This document shows, in pieces, positions 17,480-26,910 of a stretch of 57,329 nt of DNA. Each line of letters begins with the position of its first letter. The first letter of the stretch is position 1. Both the position numbers and the translations under genes were made by a program. The notes under the pieces were generated by a model. The model saw only the letters and a program-made list of their open reading frames with translations, did no database searches and was not told where the DNA came from. The stretch comes from Oscillospiraceae bacterium (lineage in GTDB: Bacteria; Bacillota; Clostridia; Saccharofermentanales; Saccharofermentanaceae): NCBI GenBank assembly GCA_900176545.1, contig FWXP01000011.1:1-57329 (forward strand), given 5' to 3'.

Positions 17480-18118
17480 TCAGTATCCTAATTCTTCTCC
17501 CACAAGAATGACCTTGATCCTTCCGGGAACCATGGATACGCGTGTTATGACAGTCTGACAGCAGATAGTATCGTCTACGCAGTTACCGCACCTTCCGAGC
17601 TTGGCACAAGGAGTCTCCTTCTTGAGCCTTACCGTGTTAGGCGGAGATGCGAAATTCTTGACTCTGTTTATACCTTCCTCGATATCGGTAACGACTTTAT
17701 TCATTCCGCACACTACGATGACCTGCTCGGGGCCATAGATAAGATAGCAGACCCTGTTACCTCTTCCGTCAACATTGATGAGCTCGCCGCTCAGTGTTAT
17801 GGCATTGGTACTCATGAGGAATGTATCGGAATTGATCACTCTTGTTTTAAGTTCCTTGATCTCTTCCTTCGTATGGGCGTTTTCTCTTACTATGAGGTCG
17901 TGTCCTCTCTTAACGATAAGGTCCTTAACACCCATATCGTCGATCGTCATGGAGCCTCCGTAAGCAACGGTCTTCTTACCTTCACCGATGAGCTCTAGTA
18001 TCTTCTCTTTTGCCTGGGCAGAGGTATCACAGTAATACCCCTTCATCTTGTGAAGTTCGAGCTTCTTGATCAGGCCTTCTGCCTGATTCCTGTAAAAGAC
18101 CTTCTTATTGTCGTCCAT
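17480..18118 (-). CDS. LUD-domain protein (lactate utilisation family)
   Basis: 212 aa from the ATG at 18118, which has GAGGGGG 8 nt upstream; a GTG three codons earlier is less well placed. The LUD (DUF162) fold is recognised from KTVAYGGSMTIDDMG, a run of conserved residues around NAHTKEEI, and a Cys-rich tail CAKLGRCGNCVDD-CC ending ILVGEELGY. Relatives of LutB/LutC act in lactate oxidation, but stand-alone clostridial members are of unknown function. It sits between a 49-aa membrane protein and a PH-like membrane protein in one tight operon. Confidence 0.88.
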   Translation of the reverse strand: MDDNKKVFYRNQAEGLIKKLELHKMKGYYCDTSAQAKEKILELIGEGKKTVAYGGSMTIDDMGVKDLIVKRGHDLIVRENAHTKEEIKELKTRVINSDTFLMSTNAITLSGELINVDGRGNRVCYLIYGPEQVIVVCGMNKVVTDIEEGINRVKNFASPPNTVRLKKETPCAKLGRCGNCVDDTICCQTVITRVSMVPGRIKVILVGEELGY

Positions 18119-18142
18119 AACGTACACCCCCTCATATAGACG

Positions 18143-18292
18143 TTAACCTATAAGACCGTTCATGGACGCCATAAATGTCAACATTACTGCCAGCATTCCC
18201 GTAACTAATACTGCAAAAGCCACGAGCCATCCTGCGGCCGCTTTCTGTCTTTTCTTCTCTTCTGTCTTTCTCTGGGCATATGAACCGGTCAT
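18143..18292 (-). CDS. Small single-TM membrane protein (49 aa)
   Basis: ORF beginning MTGSYAQRKTEEKKRQ and ending MASMNGLIG. A basic, charged N-terminus is followed by one hydrophobic helix (about 22-44). A perfect AGGAGG stands 7 nt before the ATG, the best ribosome site nearby, and the stop is 24 nt before the LUD start. The combination strongly suggests a real small gene, the first of its operon. Function unknown. Confidence 0.75.
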   Translation of the reverse strand: MTGSYAQRKTEEKKRQKAAAGWLVAFAVLVTGMLAVMLTFMASMNGLIG

Positions 18293-18424
18293 ATCGTTTC
18301 CTCCTGGAGCTATCCGTTGTCCCTGTGCCTTTACCCTTTGTTTCCAATATCGATTATATCATTACGGTCCGGAAGTCAAGATTAAGAAATGGTTAAGCAA
18401 ATGAGGAAATGATACAGACAGATG

Positions 18425-20542
18425 TCAGGAATAGACCTTTGTGTCAAAAGCGGCCCCGTTTCGCCATTTTATATCCACTTTTTTGCCATAATATGTCACG
18501 AGTCCTTTCACAGAACCGCTGTGCCACTTAGCCGGAAGAGCCGGAAGGAAGACAGGATCTCCGTTTTTATCCTCCTGTAAGAGCATCCTCGCAACACCGC
18601 TCACAACACCGAAGTTTCCATCGATCTGGAACGGCGGATGGTTATCGAAGAGGTTAGGCAAAAGAGATTTCTCCATCAGAAGATCGATGTGCTTCAATGC
18701 TTCGTCGCCGTCACATAGACGAGCATACATGTTTATTATCCAGGCTCTGCTCCATCCTGTGTGACCGCCTCCTCCGGACAGTCTGACTTCGAGAGTCTTA
18801 CGCGCAGCATCGCAGAGCAACTTATCGTCACTCGTGATCGTATGTCCCGGGAACAATCCGAAGAGGTGGGATATATGCCTGTGGCCCTTATCCTTCTCCT
18901 CGTATTCCGCTCTCCACTCCTTGATCCTGCCGTCAGATGCGATCTCTACTGGAATAATGTGTTCTATCGCAGAGCTCGTTCTCTTGACGACATCATCCTC
19001 ATCTTCCATGACTTCGGCTGTTCTTATAAAGCATGAGAAGAGCTCATACATTATCTGGTCATCCATCTTAGCCCCCGAACATACGGTATGAGTCCTGCCG
19101 TCCGGGCCGTAGTATTCATTCTCAGGTGAGATGGAAGGTGTTATCTCTTCTTTTCCGTCATCAGTCATATCGAGCAGGAAGAGAACCGCCTCCTTCATCG
19201 TATCGTAATGTTCCTTAAGGAAATCCTTATCTTCCGTGTAGAGATAATGCTCCCATATGTGAAGGCATAGCCATGCGGCGCCCATTACCCAGTATGTGGA
19301 ACTGAGGCAGGTATCCTGAGGAGCACAGTCACCGTAAAGATCAGTATTATGGTGCGCCATGAAACCATTGCAGCCGTACATCTCCTTGGCTGCTCTGATA
19401 CCTTCAGGCTTCATTCTCTCTATAAGATCGAAAAGAGGCATGTGGCATTCGGAGAGGTTGCAGATCTCCGCCGGCCAGTAGTTCATCTGCGCATTGATAT
19501 TGATCGTATACTTAGAGCCCCACATGGGATCGAAGTCCTTATTCCAGATGCCCTGGAGGTTCAGGGGCTGACTGCCGATCCTGCTTCCTGCTATCATGAG
19601 ATATCTGCCGAAGTTAAAGAGCCTTACTACCGCCTCCTGGTCCTCGGGAAGCTCCAGCTCCACTCTGTCATAAAGCTCACGATGGTCCTGTATATGTTCT
19701 TCTCTAAGTACATCGGGTGCCTTTCGAGAGGCATCCTCTACAATATCCTTCGCACTGCCAATATAGTCCTCACTATAGAAGGACGTGTCGGAGCTTATAT
19801 AGATCGTTACTTCATCCGCATCTTCGGCGATAAGAGTATTGCCGACGGAGCGAAAGGATCCGCCCTTATTCACCACCTTGATACAGCAGGCAAAGCCTAC
19901 TCCCGTATCACCGGTCATGAGGGTCATATCATTGCCTTCGTTACGGCAGCTTCCTACTCTGGAATTATAACCGGGATTCCTGTATATCTGCTCTCTATAG
20001 GATCTTGTATCCCATGTGATATTGCCCCTGGAAAGGGATGTTCTCAAGGATACCTTTCCTTTCTTATCCGAAGAGACCTTATACACAGTCACGTTATCGG
20101 GATAGGAAGCATATACCTCCCTCACGTAAGTAGTATCTCCTGCAGTAAACCTCGCAGTACACAGCGCATTCTTGAGATCAAGCTCCCTTTGATAGCAAGA
20201 GATCTCGGTATCGGGGGCTATGTCGTGAAGGATATAGAGATTACCCAAAGGCTCATAATGGCTCATTGTATCGGGGATACCTGACAGTGCCAGTGCGCAA
20301 AGGTCTTCCGCCTCCGATATCCTGCCTTCCCGTAAGAGCTCCCTTATCTTAGGAAGATTCTCCTTGGCGTCGGGATTGAGCCTGTCCTTGGGCGTTCCGT
20401 ACCATATGCTGTCATTATTGAGCTGGAGTATATCGGTATATACTCCTCCATATACCATCGCGCCTGTCCTTCCGTTACCTACGGGGAGAGCTTCATTCCA
20501 ATCCTTTGCGGGGCTGTCAAATCTTATCGCGTCAGTACTCAT
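18425..20542 (-). CDS. GH95 alpha-L-fucosidase / alpha-L-galactosidase
   Basis: 705 aa, no signal peptide, therefore cytoplasmic. GH95 hallmarks are the N-terminal W-EALPVGNGR-GAMVYGG, the catalytic Asn/Asn block ININAQMNYWPAEICN, the acid residue region SPENEYY, and the C-terminal FQIDGNFG. Family members remove 1,2-alpha-L-fucose (or L-galactose) from host glycans or plant polysaccharides by inversion. The length is a little short of the 750-800 aa common for the family. The ATG overlaps the stop of the upstream 336-aa gene (ATGA), so the two are coupled. Confidence 0.92.
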   Translation of the reverse strand: MSTDAIRFDSPAKDWNEALPVGNGRTGAMVYGGVYTDILQLNNDSIWYGTPKDRLNPDAKENLPKIRELLREGRISEAEDLCALALSGIPDTMSHYEPLGNLYILHDIAPDTEISCYQRELDLKNALCTARFTAGDTTYVREVYASYPDNVTVYKVSSDKKGKVSLRTSLSRGNITWDTRSYREQIYRNPGYNSRVGSCRNEGNDMTLMTGDTGVGFACCIKVVNKGGSFRSVGNTLIAEDADEVTIYISSDTSFYSEDYIGSAKDIVEDASRKAPDVLREEHIQDHRELYDRVELELPEDQEAVVRLFNFGRYLMIAGSRIGSQPLNLQGIWNKDFDPMWGSKYTININAQMNYWPAEICNLSECHMPLFDLIERMKPEGIRAAKEMYGCNGFMAHHNTDLYGDCAPQDTCLSSTYWVMGAAWLCLHIWEHYLYTEDKDFLKEHYDTMKEAVLFLLDMTDDGKEEITPSISPENEYYGPDGRTHTVCSGAKMDDQIMYELFSCFIRTAEVMEDEDDVVKRTSSAIEHIIPVEIASDGRIKEWRAEYEEKDKGHRHISHLFGLFPGHTITSDDKLLCDAARKTLEVRLSGGGGHTGWSRAWIINMYARLCDGDEALKHIDLLMEKSLLPNLFDNHPPFQIDGNFGVVSGVARMLLQEDKNGDPVFLPALPAKWHSGSVKGLVTYYGKKVDIKWRNGAAFDTKVYS

Positions 20543-21549
20543 GCCTTAAACTGTTCAAAATACTTCCTGTTCTCTTCCGTGTTGCCGACTACGGCATTAG
20601 GGAGCAAAGATCCGATGACAGCTTCTTCCGCCTCCCAGTCATGGCAATAGTTGCGCACGGAGATATTGTAGCGTATTCCGTCCTTATCGCCTACGCATAT
20701 ATTCTCATTACTCTTATGAGTATACGTATAGAAGAAGACAACATCTTCTCTTCTTAAAAGGCACTCACCGATAAGTATCAGATACTTCGAAGTAACGAAT
20801 ACGCCTCTTTTGCTCCTTATATCCGGAGCATATACGAGCCTGTCATTTATCTCGGCTATCACCTCTTCGGTGTCACCGCCTATCTGCTCCTTGAAACGTT
20901 TCTTACGCTTGATGCCCATTACGATGAAGGTTATGGCGAACCCGAAGAAAAAGCAGCAGACTAAGATTATCGCGACTACCTGCGAAACTTTCTCTGCATC
21001 GATCAGCCTCGCAAGATACAGAAATCCACACACAGTCATTAATATAGTAGGATAAATGAATCTGTTATGCTGAAGAGAACTGCTCTTATATCGCGGTACC
21101 GTCCTGCCGCTCATGAGCTCACGCGCATTCTGAAGCACCTCTTCCGCGTGACGTTTCTTATAATCTATCTGGTTCTCCGGGGAATAATCCTTGATCGTAT
21201 ATACGGCTCTGGCGGATACCGCAGACAAGATATTCTTCTGAGCCTGAGCATTTATAAGGACCCTTACCCTGTATATCGAACCTTTATTATCAGCTGCAGT
21301 TACTATAGGAAATGCATACATACCGACCGGCGTGATATCGAACATCTCGAGTTCATCAAGAGCGATGATGAACTTGGATACACATATGACGTACTTCTCG
21401 GTCACGAGCATAGGATACTTACCCATCGCACCGTGTTCCTCTGCTAAGGTATGTGACTTGACCTGATCTATAACATCTTCCCGTCCGTAGGAAGCTATTG
21501 CCTGCATATAGCGCTTGCTGCCACGAAGGAGCTTATCTGTACTTACCAT
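20539..21549 (-). CDS. Membrane protein with two PH-like modules, unknown (336 aa)
   Basis: Two related cytoplasmic modules (about 1-150 and 225-336) flank a pair of TM helices (about 170-215). Each has a V(T/F)VTxKYxI-type strand followed by an aromatic-rich strand and a Lys/Asp turn; the second ends SLLPNAVVGNTEENRKYFEQF, closely like the C-terminus of the 186-aa protein at 16916. No function is known. Start: AGAGGT 7 nt upstream. It overlaps the GH95 gene by 4 nt. Confidence 0.7.
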   Translation of the reverse strand: MVSTDKLLRGSKRYMQAIASYGREDVIDQVKSHTLAEEHGAMGKYPMLVTEKYVICVSKFIIALDELEMFDITPVGMYAFPIVTAADNKGSIYRVRVLINAQAQKNILSAVSARAVYTIKDYSPENQIDYKKRHAEEVLQNARELMSGRTVPRYKSSSLQHNRFIYPTILMTVCGFLYLARLIDAEKVSQVVAIILVCCFFFGFAITFIVMGIKRKKRFKEQIGGDTEEVIAEINDRLVYAPDIRSKRGVFVTSKYLILIGECLLRREDVVFFYTYTHKSNENICVGDKDGIRYNISVRNYCHDWEAEEAVIGSLLPNAVVGNTEENRKYFEQFKA

Positions 21550-21597
21550 GAATGCACCTCTTTTCTTCTTATCCGAATATCAGTATAACACTAAGGC

Positions 21598-22083
21598 TTA
21601 TGAAGCTGTCTGTTTCCTCTCCTTGTGTACTATCCCGTCAATGAAAGCAACTACTGCAGATGCCGCTGCTGTTAAGATACCCGCTATAGGGAATACAAAA
21701 AGGATCGGCAGATTATCATCATCCCCCCAGTTCATATAACTTACGAGAAGCACAACAAGGACCAGGAGCCCTATAAGGCACAAGATAGCTACGGCATTTG
21801 ATGCTATCTGACGTATGGTGTACTTCTTACTGCTAAGCTTCTTTCTGTTGACAAAAGTAACTATGCTCAGGATAAGAAAACCGATCGCCAAGATGCAGAG
21901 GACCAGAAGTACGATGCTGTAGATAAAAGAATACTGCAATACTGACGTATCACCGTCGACTCCGCCTAATTCCAGAAGACCGAGAAAACCGAATGCAAAC
22001 AGTGACACCATGAGAGGGAATGCCGCTCCCAGGAGCATGTTTAACGAAGATAAGATATTAAGTATAAGATTCGTGACCTTCAT
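21598..22083 (-). CDS. Four-TM membrane protein, unknown (161 aa)
   Basis: I choose the ATG at 22083 (MKVTNLIL), which has GGGAGGGT upstream; the 43 extra residues of the longer frame are non-coding in character. Four TM helices (about 8-36, 48-75, 93-113 and 124-147) are joined by short loops. No domain is recognised. It lies 71 nt downstream of the Fur-type-controlled 249-aa gene and may share its transcript. Confidence 0.7.
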   Translation of the reverse strand: MKVTNLILNILSSLNMLLGAAFPLMVSLFAFGFLGLLELGGVDGDTSVLQYSFIYSIVLLVLCILAIGFLILSIVTFVNRKKLSSKKYTIRQIASNAVAILCLIGLLVLVVLLVSYMNWGDDDNLPILFVFPIAGILTAAASAVVAFIDGIVHKERKQTAS

Positions 22084-22154
22084 AGTACCCTCCCTTGATC
22101 CCATGACTTCATCAAGGTAAGTGTACCATATCCTTAAGGAACCGGCATATTCCC

Positions 22155-22904
22155 TTAAGTCTCGCCCATGACAATACCGAAGAGCACATTTCCCAGAGCC
22201 ACATATATACATATGGCGGCCATATACTTGGTCGTCCTTCTTGTCTTTCCTGCGATCAGGTATACACCGGCCGCGGCGATGACTAGCGCATTGATAAGCG
22301 CGGAAGCTTTATAGAATCCTGCCAGATCCATCCTGCATCCCACTGCCTGTGCTATAGGGTATGCAGCGATCATGCAGAGGTGTCCGTACCAGTTACCGAG
22401 AAATGCCAACATGTACGAAGCAATAGGAAAGCTCACTTTCCTGAAGCAGACAGCAAACGTCAGACAGCCTAATATAAAGAAAGGAACGCCGTGGATGCTC
22501 TCTATCCTCGGAAAGCTCGCGAACATCTTCGTACCCTCGTCACTTACTACATCGAGTCCGAAGTGCCATGAGCATTCTCCGACTGATGTCCAGAGGAGAG
22601 TTCCGCCTAATACCGCGAGAGTCCAGTTCAGGAGGAGCTTATCAGTATCTTTCTTCCACCTTCTGTCGGCAACGGTTACAAGTACTAGCGATGAGACAAA
22701 ATAAGTAAGACAGACGATCAGACGCCCCATAGTGGGATCAGTCTCCTCGCCCGCCACATCGGTGATCCTGCAAACAAGGTTGTTGTCCACCGATTTGATC
22801 AGGCAAAAACCTGCAAAAACAAAAGCAGTTATGAATATGATGATGATACTCGGAAGGAATATGTCCTTATTATCCTTCCTTATCGAGACAGAATCTGACA
22901 TCAA
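22155..22904 (-). CDS. Polytopic membrane protein, probable iron-responsive gene
   Basis: 249 aa with about seven TM helices. Conserved-looking His residues lie near or in membrane segments (SWHFGL, SIHGVPFF, NWYGHLCM), which could bind metal or haem; this is speculation. No family is recognised. Two Fur-type palindromes sit 15-82 bp upstream of the start, so expression is probably iron-regulated. The start codon choice is not strongly constrained: two ATGs are adjacent (MMSDS), with GGAGGT upstream. Confidence 0.7.
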   Translation of the reverse strand: MMSDSVSIRKDNKDIFLPSIIIIFITAFVFAGFCLIKSVDNNLVCRITDVAGEETDPTMGRLIVCLTYFVSSLVLVTVADRRWKKDTDKLLLNWTLAVLGGTLLWTSVGECSWHFGLDVVSDEGTKMFASFPRIESIHGVPFFILGCLTFAVCFRKVSFPIASYMLAFLGNWYGHLCMIAAYPIAQAVGCRMDLAGFYKASALINALVIAAAGVYLIAGKTRRTTKYMAAICIYVALGNVLFGIVMGET

Positions 22905-22918
22905 AGACCTCCGATAAT

Positions 22919-22986
22919 ATGAGAATGATTCTCATTTTACTCAAAGATCATCTGTTGTCAACAGATTTGAGAATAATTCTCAAATC
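22919..22986 (-). promoter_or_regulatory. Two Fur-type operators
   Basis: Site 1 (22919-22935) is a perfect palindrome ATGAGAAT-G-ATTCTCAT. Site 2 (22964-22986) is a perfect 11-1-11 palindrome built on TTGAGAAT-A-ATTCTCAA. Both match the GATAATGATTATC-type Fur box core (GAGAAT-N-ATTCTC). Centres are 48 bp apart. They lie between the HD-GYP stop and the start of the 249-aa gene, so they can only serve the latter. A PerR or Zur paralog cannot be excluded. Confidence 0.85.
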
Positions 22987-23019
22987 TGCATTGAGGTTAA
23001 TGCTTTCGCCCTGTCCCTC

Positions 23020-25410
23020 TTAGTCCTTTGTTATCCTGATATCGGATATTGCGCATTGATCGCCCGTCAGCGCCACGTAGACATTCTCCACGGAATCAAA
23101 GACAGTCGTACTGATCCTCATGACGATGCCAAGGTTCTCTGTCGCGATCGTATATACATTCGAATCACGGCTTACGGTAACTTCACAGTCCAAGCCTTCC
23201 CTGAACTTCTCCTTCCAGTCATCCCAGCCCTTGAAGTCTGCAGTCCTGTTTATAAAGACATCGTTCTGCGCATGTCTGTCGGATTCAAGGTTCTCACCGT
23301 CAAATCTTATGAGCGCGAACTCACGGAATCCGGGACCCATGACCCTGCCGTCGTAAGATGTATAAAGAGAGATAAAAGGACAATGCCATATGAGCCTTGA
23401 CGTCGGAAGGCTCATAGCGTGGAACCTGATCTTCATATCACCATCCACCCTGATACCGTCAGATGCGGCAGAGCGCCATCTGTCGACCTGGACATTAGGT
23501 ATGTCACCCTGAGGCAGGTCCTTGATGAAGCTGACCTCATCTGCGATACGGGGGATATGGTTCTCATCGATCGCCAGCTCATCCCTGGTATAGTGGATAT
23601 TCCTGATATGACAATTCTCACCCGTTACAGAGATATAGACATATCTGGAACTGTCAGGGAGAGCTATGACCGATTCCATGGTCCTGTGACGATCGGATAT
23701 CCTCAAGAGCATATGGTCATTATGTCTTACGCTCTCGATCTCGTATCTTGTATATCCGTCCTCTATACCGCTCTCGGGATCGGTTTCGTTAAGGATCGTC
23801 TTGGTCTCTATCTTTCTGGCCTCGACTACATCCGTATATCCGTCAAAACGCATCCTGGCGTATTCCAGATAGAGGAAATTTCTCTTCCCGTCATCCGTCT
23901 TATGTATCCTTCCGTCCAATGCATCGAAGAGTATGATCGAAGGCATGGAATCAGGTCCTGCGTGACCGTCAGAATCAGATAACATATGGATACGTGTATA
24001 TCTGTTGGTAACAGGGATACCTACCGTGTATTCGCTTAGAAGATCCGTACAGTTGAGATTTGACTTGAACAGGGGATCGCTTCCTCCATCCTGCTCCTTC
24101 ATGCTGTAGTCAGTATCATGATCTACAAGATCCAGCATTATCTGCGCGAACTTAGGATCGAACTGCGTACCTATACCCTTTACCAGCTCCTCCCTTACCT
24201 TATCCTGAGGGATGGGATCCCTGTAGCTTCTCTTAGAAGTCATGGCATCGTATGCATCAGCCACCGATATGATCCTTGCGACTTCCGGGATATCCTCACC
24301 CTTGAGCCCGTCAGGATAGCCGTGTCCGTCATATCTCTCATGGTGATGGTGAGCACCAATGCTCAGGTATGGAGATCGGTTGATACTGCAGAGTATCTGA
24401 TTGCCGTACACGGGATGAAGCTTGATCTGAGCGAACTCTTCGGGAGTGAGCTTTCCTTCCTTGTTGATTATCTGATCAGGAACACCTATCTTACCTACAT
24501 CGTGCAGGAGCCCCGCAAAGTAGATATTCTCACACTCTTCATCAGTCTTTCCCGCCTTGCGGGCGATCTTCTCGGAATACATGGCGACTCGGCTGGAATG
24601 GCCGTGAGTATACTTATCCTTGGCATCGATCGCATTGGCAAGCGCCTCTGCTGTCTGCTCGAACATTGTATGTTCATTGAGCTGAGCCAGCATATAGGCT
24701 TCAACTTCCCTCTTACCCGCTTTCTCCACTGCTTCATTGAGGTCGATCAAGACAAAGATATAGAGAACTATAGCCATTCCTACAGTAGACATATTTATGA
24801 GTGACACACCGTAGAACATTATCTGTAGTACGGTAGCCAGCATCGGCACAATACTGCACAGTATGAGAGACATCGATATGAGCCTGCTCAAGCGCTTGCG
24901 ATACTGGATGACAGCAGACAACTGCAGGACCAGTATCAGGAACGGGAACAAATAGCACAGATAATTTCCGGGAGATCTCTGATAGAGATTATTCTCATCG
25001 AATGTATAGTAGAGTCCCGTAAACTGAGAATACACGAGAAGAAAGATCGCTACAAAGAAAGCTGTCTCGCAGACAATGAGCCTTCGGGGAATCTTCTCCA
25101 GATGACCTTCATTGGCAAAAAGGTCCTTAAGATAAAGCGTCAGCCAGAATTCAAGGAACATCGTAAGGAAGTACACGAGGAAGTTACTTATCCTTACCAT
25201 CCAGAATCCCAGTAGGCTCACGTCTCCCCTGTAGATATAAGCATACCTGTCAAAGATGAGGAGCAACATGGCGGATACTTCCAGCATAGCCAAATAACGT
25301 CTTCTCTTCTCTGAAAGATTACCGGTGAGCATGGCAAGGACCGCCAACACTCCGCATATGCCGCTCATGTATGCCATTATGGTGAGCTGATGTAACCTGA
25401 TGAATTCGAT
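23020..25410 (-). CDS. Membrane HD-GYP c-di-GMP phosphodiesterase with duplicated C-terminal domain
   Basis: The N-terminus has about seven TM helices (to about residue 225). The HD-GYP domain (about 250-430) is complete, with HS-RVA, the metal-binding HD in LLHDVGKIGVPD, and HHHERYDGHGYPDGL. It should hydrolyse cyclic di-GMP. Beyond it lie two related beta-rich repeats, each ending in a similar strand (VYISVTGENCHIRNI and VYVALTGDQCAISDI). The first ATG (25377) lacks a ribosome site. A perfect AAGGAGG at 25418-25424 is 7 nt from an in-frame ATC at 25410, which adds 11 residues continuous with the first TM. I use that start tentatively. Confidence 0.9.
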   Translation of the reverse strand: MEFIRLHQLTIMAYMSGICGVLAVLAMLTGNLSEKRRRYLAMLEVSAMLLLIFDRYAYIYRGDVSLLGFWMVRISNFLVYFLTMFLEFWLTLYLKDLFANEGHLEKIPRRLIVCETAFFVAIFLLVYSQFTGLYYTFDENNLYQRSPGNYLCYLFPFLILVLQLSAVIQYRKRLSRLISMSLILCSIVPMLATVLQIMFYGVSLINMSTVGMAIVLYIFVLIDLNEAVEKAGKREVEAYMLAQLNEHTMFEQTAEALANAIDAKDKYTHGHSSRVAMYSEKIARKAGKTDEECENIYFAGLLHDVGKIGVPDQIINKEGKLTPEEFAQIKLHPVYGNQILCSINRSPYLSIGAHHHHERYDGHGYPDGLKGEDIPEVARIISVADAYDAMTSKRSYRDPIPQDKVREELVKGIGTQFDPKFAQIMLDLVDHDTDYSMKEQDGGSDPLFKSNLNCTDLLSEYTVGIPVTNRYTRIHMLSDSDGHAGPDSMPSIILFDALDGRIHKTDDGKRNFLYLEYARMRFDGYTDVVEARKIETKTILNETDPESGIEDGYTRYEIESVRHNDHMLLRISDRHRTMESVIALPDSSRYVYISVTGENCHIRNIHYTRDELAIDENHIPRIADEVSFIKDLPQGDIPNVQVDRWRSAASDGIRVDGDMKIRFHAMSLPTSRLIWHCPFISLYTSYDGRVMGPGFREFALIRFDGENLESDRHAQNDVFINRTADFKGWDDWKEKFREGLDCEVTVSRDSNVYTIATENLGIVMRISTTVFDSVENVYVALTGDQCAISDIRITKD

Positions 25411-25447
25411 GGGAATGCCTCCTTTTCAGAAGATCGATACCGGTATG

Positions 25448-26839
25448 TTATCTGTACTTCCTTTCGGGATGCTTCTCGTAATACGCCTTCTTGTCGAGAT
25501 ACATCCTTTCGTCAGCCAGGCGCATGGCATCTCGTATGTCATCACCGTCATTTAGTATGCATCGTCCTATTGCAAAGTGAACTATACGCGAAGCCTCCGA
25601 CTGCTCCATTAGCTTAGAGATCCTGGTCTCAAGTTCTTCCTCTCCGATACCTGGTGCTATGACAAGGAATTCGTCGCCGCCTGCGCGGTACACATCAGAG
25701 TCGAAGAATACACCTCTTAATATAGCAGCAGCCGTCTTAAGGAGATTATCCCCCGAGCTGTGACCCTGTTCGTCGTTCATACGCTTAAGTCCGTTCAAGT
25801 CTGCAAACAGGACCGAAGAAGGATGCGGTATCTTGACCGTTCCGTCTACTATCTCATCTACTCTCGTATTCATGGCATTACGATTCATGACTCCGGTAAG
25901 AACATCCATGGTACTTAATACCTGAAGCCTTTGGAGCAGATGGTAGTTAGAGATCTCGGAAGCAATGAAGAACGTAGTAAGTTCCAGCGTTTCCTTTATC
26001 TTTACGGTGTTGTCGACATTGAAATTGATGGACCACATATAACCCAAAGTCTCTCCGTTATGGTTCAGAGGGAACAGGACTACATTCCTTACCATCGCTC
26101 CGCGAAGCGACTCGTACCACACGGGGTTAGTCTCCTTGAGCCACTCCATGTCGTTCTCATCCTTGATGATAACGCAGGTACTGTCACCTATGGTCTTATC
26201 CCAGGTCATGGCTACATCGTAGAAACCCTTATCGAGATACGTATCCATGGGAAGCAGGCCGCAGTCAGGCTTTAAGGACTCAGCCAGATTGATGCACTTT
26301 TGAGATTCCTTATCCGTTACGAGGATGCAGCAATGCTCTGAGTCGCATATCTTCCTTATGTCATCTACTACTTCTGCAAAAGTCGCAGGGATATCATCAG
26401 ATCCGCGAAGCTTTATACATGTCTCAAGGACCGTAGCAGAAGTGTCCGCAGACAAAGACGCTCTCTGCTGTGTATCCACCTCCGGCGTGACGTCGTAGAT
26501 ATATATGCAGTATCCGATATCCTCCCTGTCAGACTCCAGAGGGAGAAGGAACATATTGAGCCATAATCCCATCTGAGGGAGACTTACATATGTATGCAAA
26601 GGCTGTCCCATAAAAGAGCAGCGATAGCAATAGTCCTCGAAATTCCTATTCTGGGGAAAATACTTTTCATAGGGCGAGTCCGGCACGAAAGGATTATGCA
26701 TCACATTAGCCATGTCATCGCAATGCGCCTTGTTGCCTGCAACTATACGGATATTTCCGTACTTACCGTCGGGAAAACGCTCCACCGACATTATGCAGGT
26801 CTTGCTCCTGTACCCTGATAAAAGCCTCTCAAAATCCAT
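25448..26839 (-). CDS. GGDEF diguanylate cyclase with PAS/GAF-like sensors (463 aa)
   Basis: Soluble. The start is the ATG at 26839 with AAAGGAG. The N-terminal region (about 1-125) contains a PAS-like segment, then a GAF-like domain (about 140-285, LETCIKLRGSDDIPATFAEV to FFIASEISNYHLL). The GGDEF domain (about 300-455) has FADLNGLKRMNDEQGHSSGD and YRAGGDEFLVIAPG. No RxxD inhibitory site precedes GGDEF. It lies 37 nt upstream of the HD-GYP gene, so synthesis and breakdown of c-di-GMP are coexpressed. Confidence 0.92.
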   Translation of the reverse strand: MDFERLLSGYRSKTCIMSVERFPDGKYGNIRIVAGNKAHCDDMANVMHNPFVPDSPYEKYFPQNRNFEDYCYRCSFMGQPLHTYVSLPQMGLWLNMFLLPLESDREDIGYCIYIYDVTPEVDTQQRASLSADTSATVLETCIKLRGSDDIPATFAEVVDDIRKICDSEHCCILVTDKESQKCINLAESLKPDCGLLPMDTYLDKGFYDVAMTWDKTIGDSTCVIIKDENDMEWLKETNPVWYESLRGAMVRNVVLFPLNHNGETLGYMWSINFNVDNTVKIKETLELTTFFIASEISNYHLLQRLQVLSTMDVLTGVMNRNAMNTRVDEIVDGTVKIPHPSSVLFADLNGLKRMNDEQGHSSGDNLLKTAAAILRGVFFDSDVYRAGGDEFLVIAPGIGEEELETRISKLMEQSEASRIVHFAIGRCILNDGDDIRDAMRLADERMYLDKKAYYEKHPERKYR

Positions 26840-26910
26840 ATTAGTGTCTCCTTTACAGGTCACTTAATGATCGGACGGACGAAATAATCAATAATATCTT
26901 ATCACGGACA

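Noticed and set aside
18132-18347. 71-aa minus-strand ORF over the LUD upstream region
   Set aside because: It is in a different frame from the 49-aa membrane protein, which has a perfect ribosome site and a sensible TM helix.
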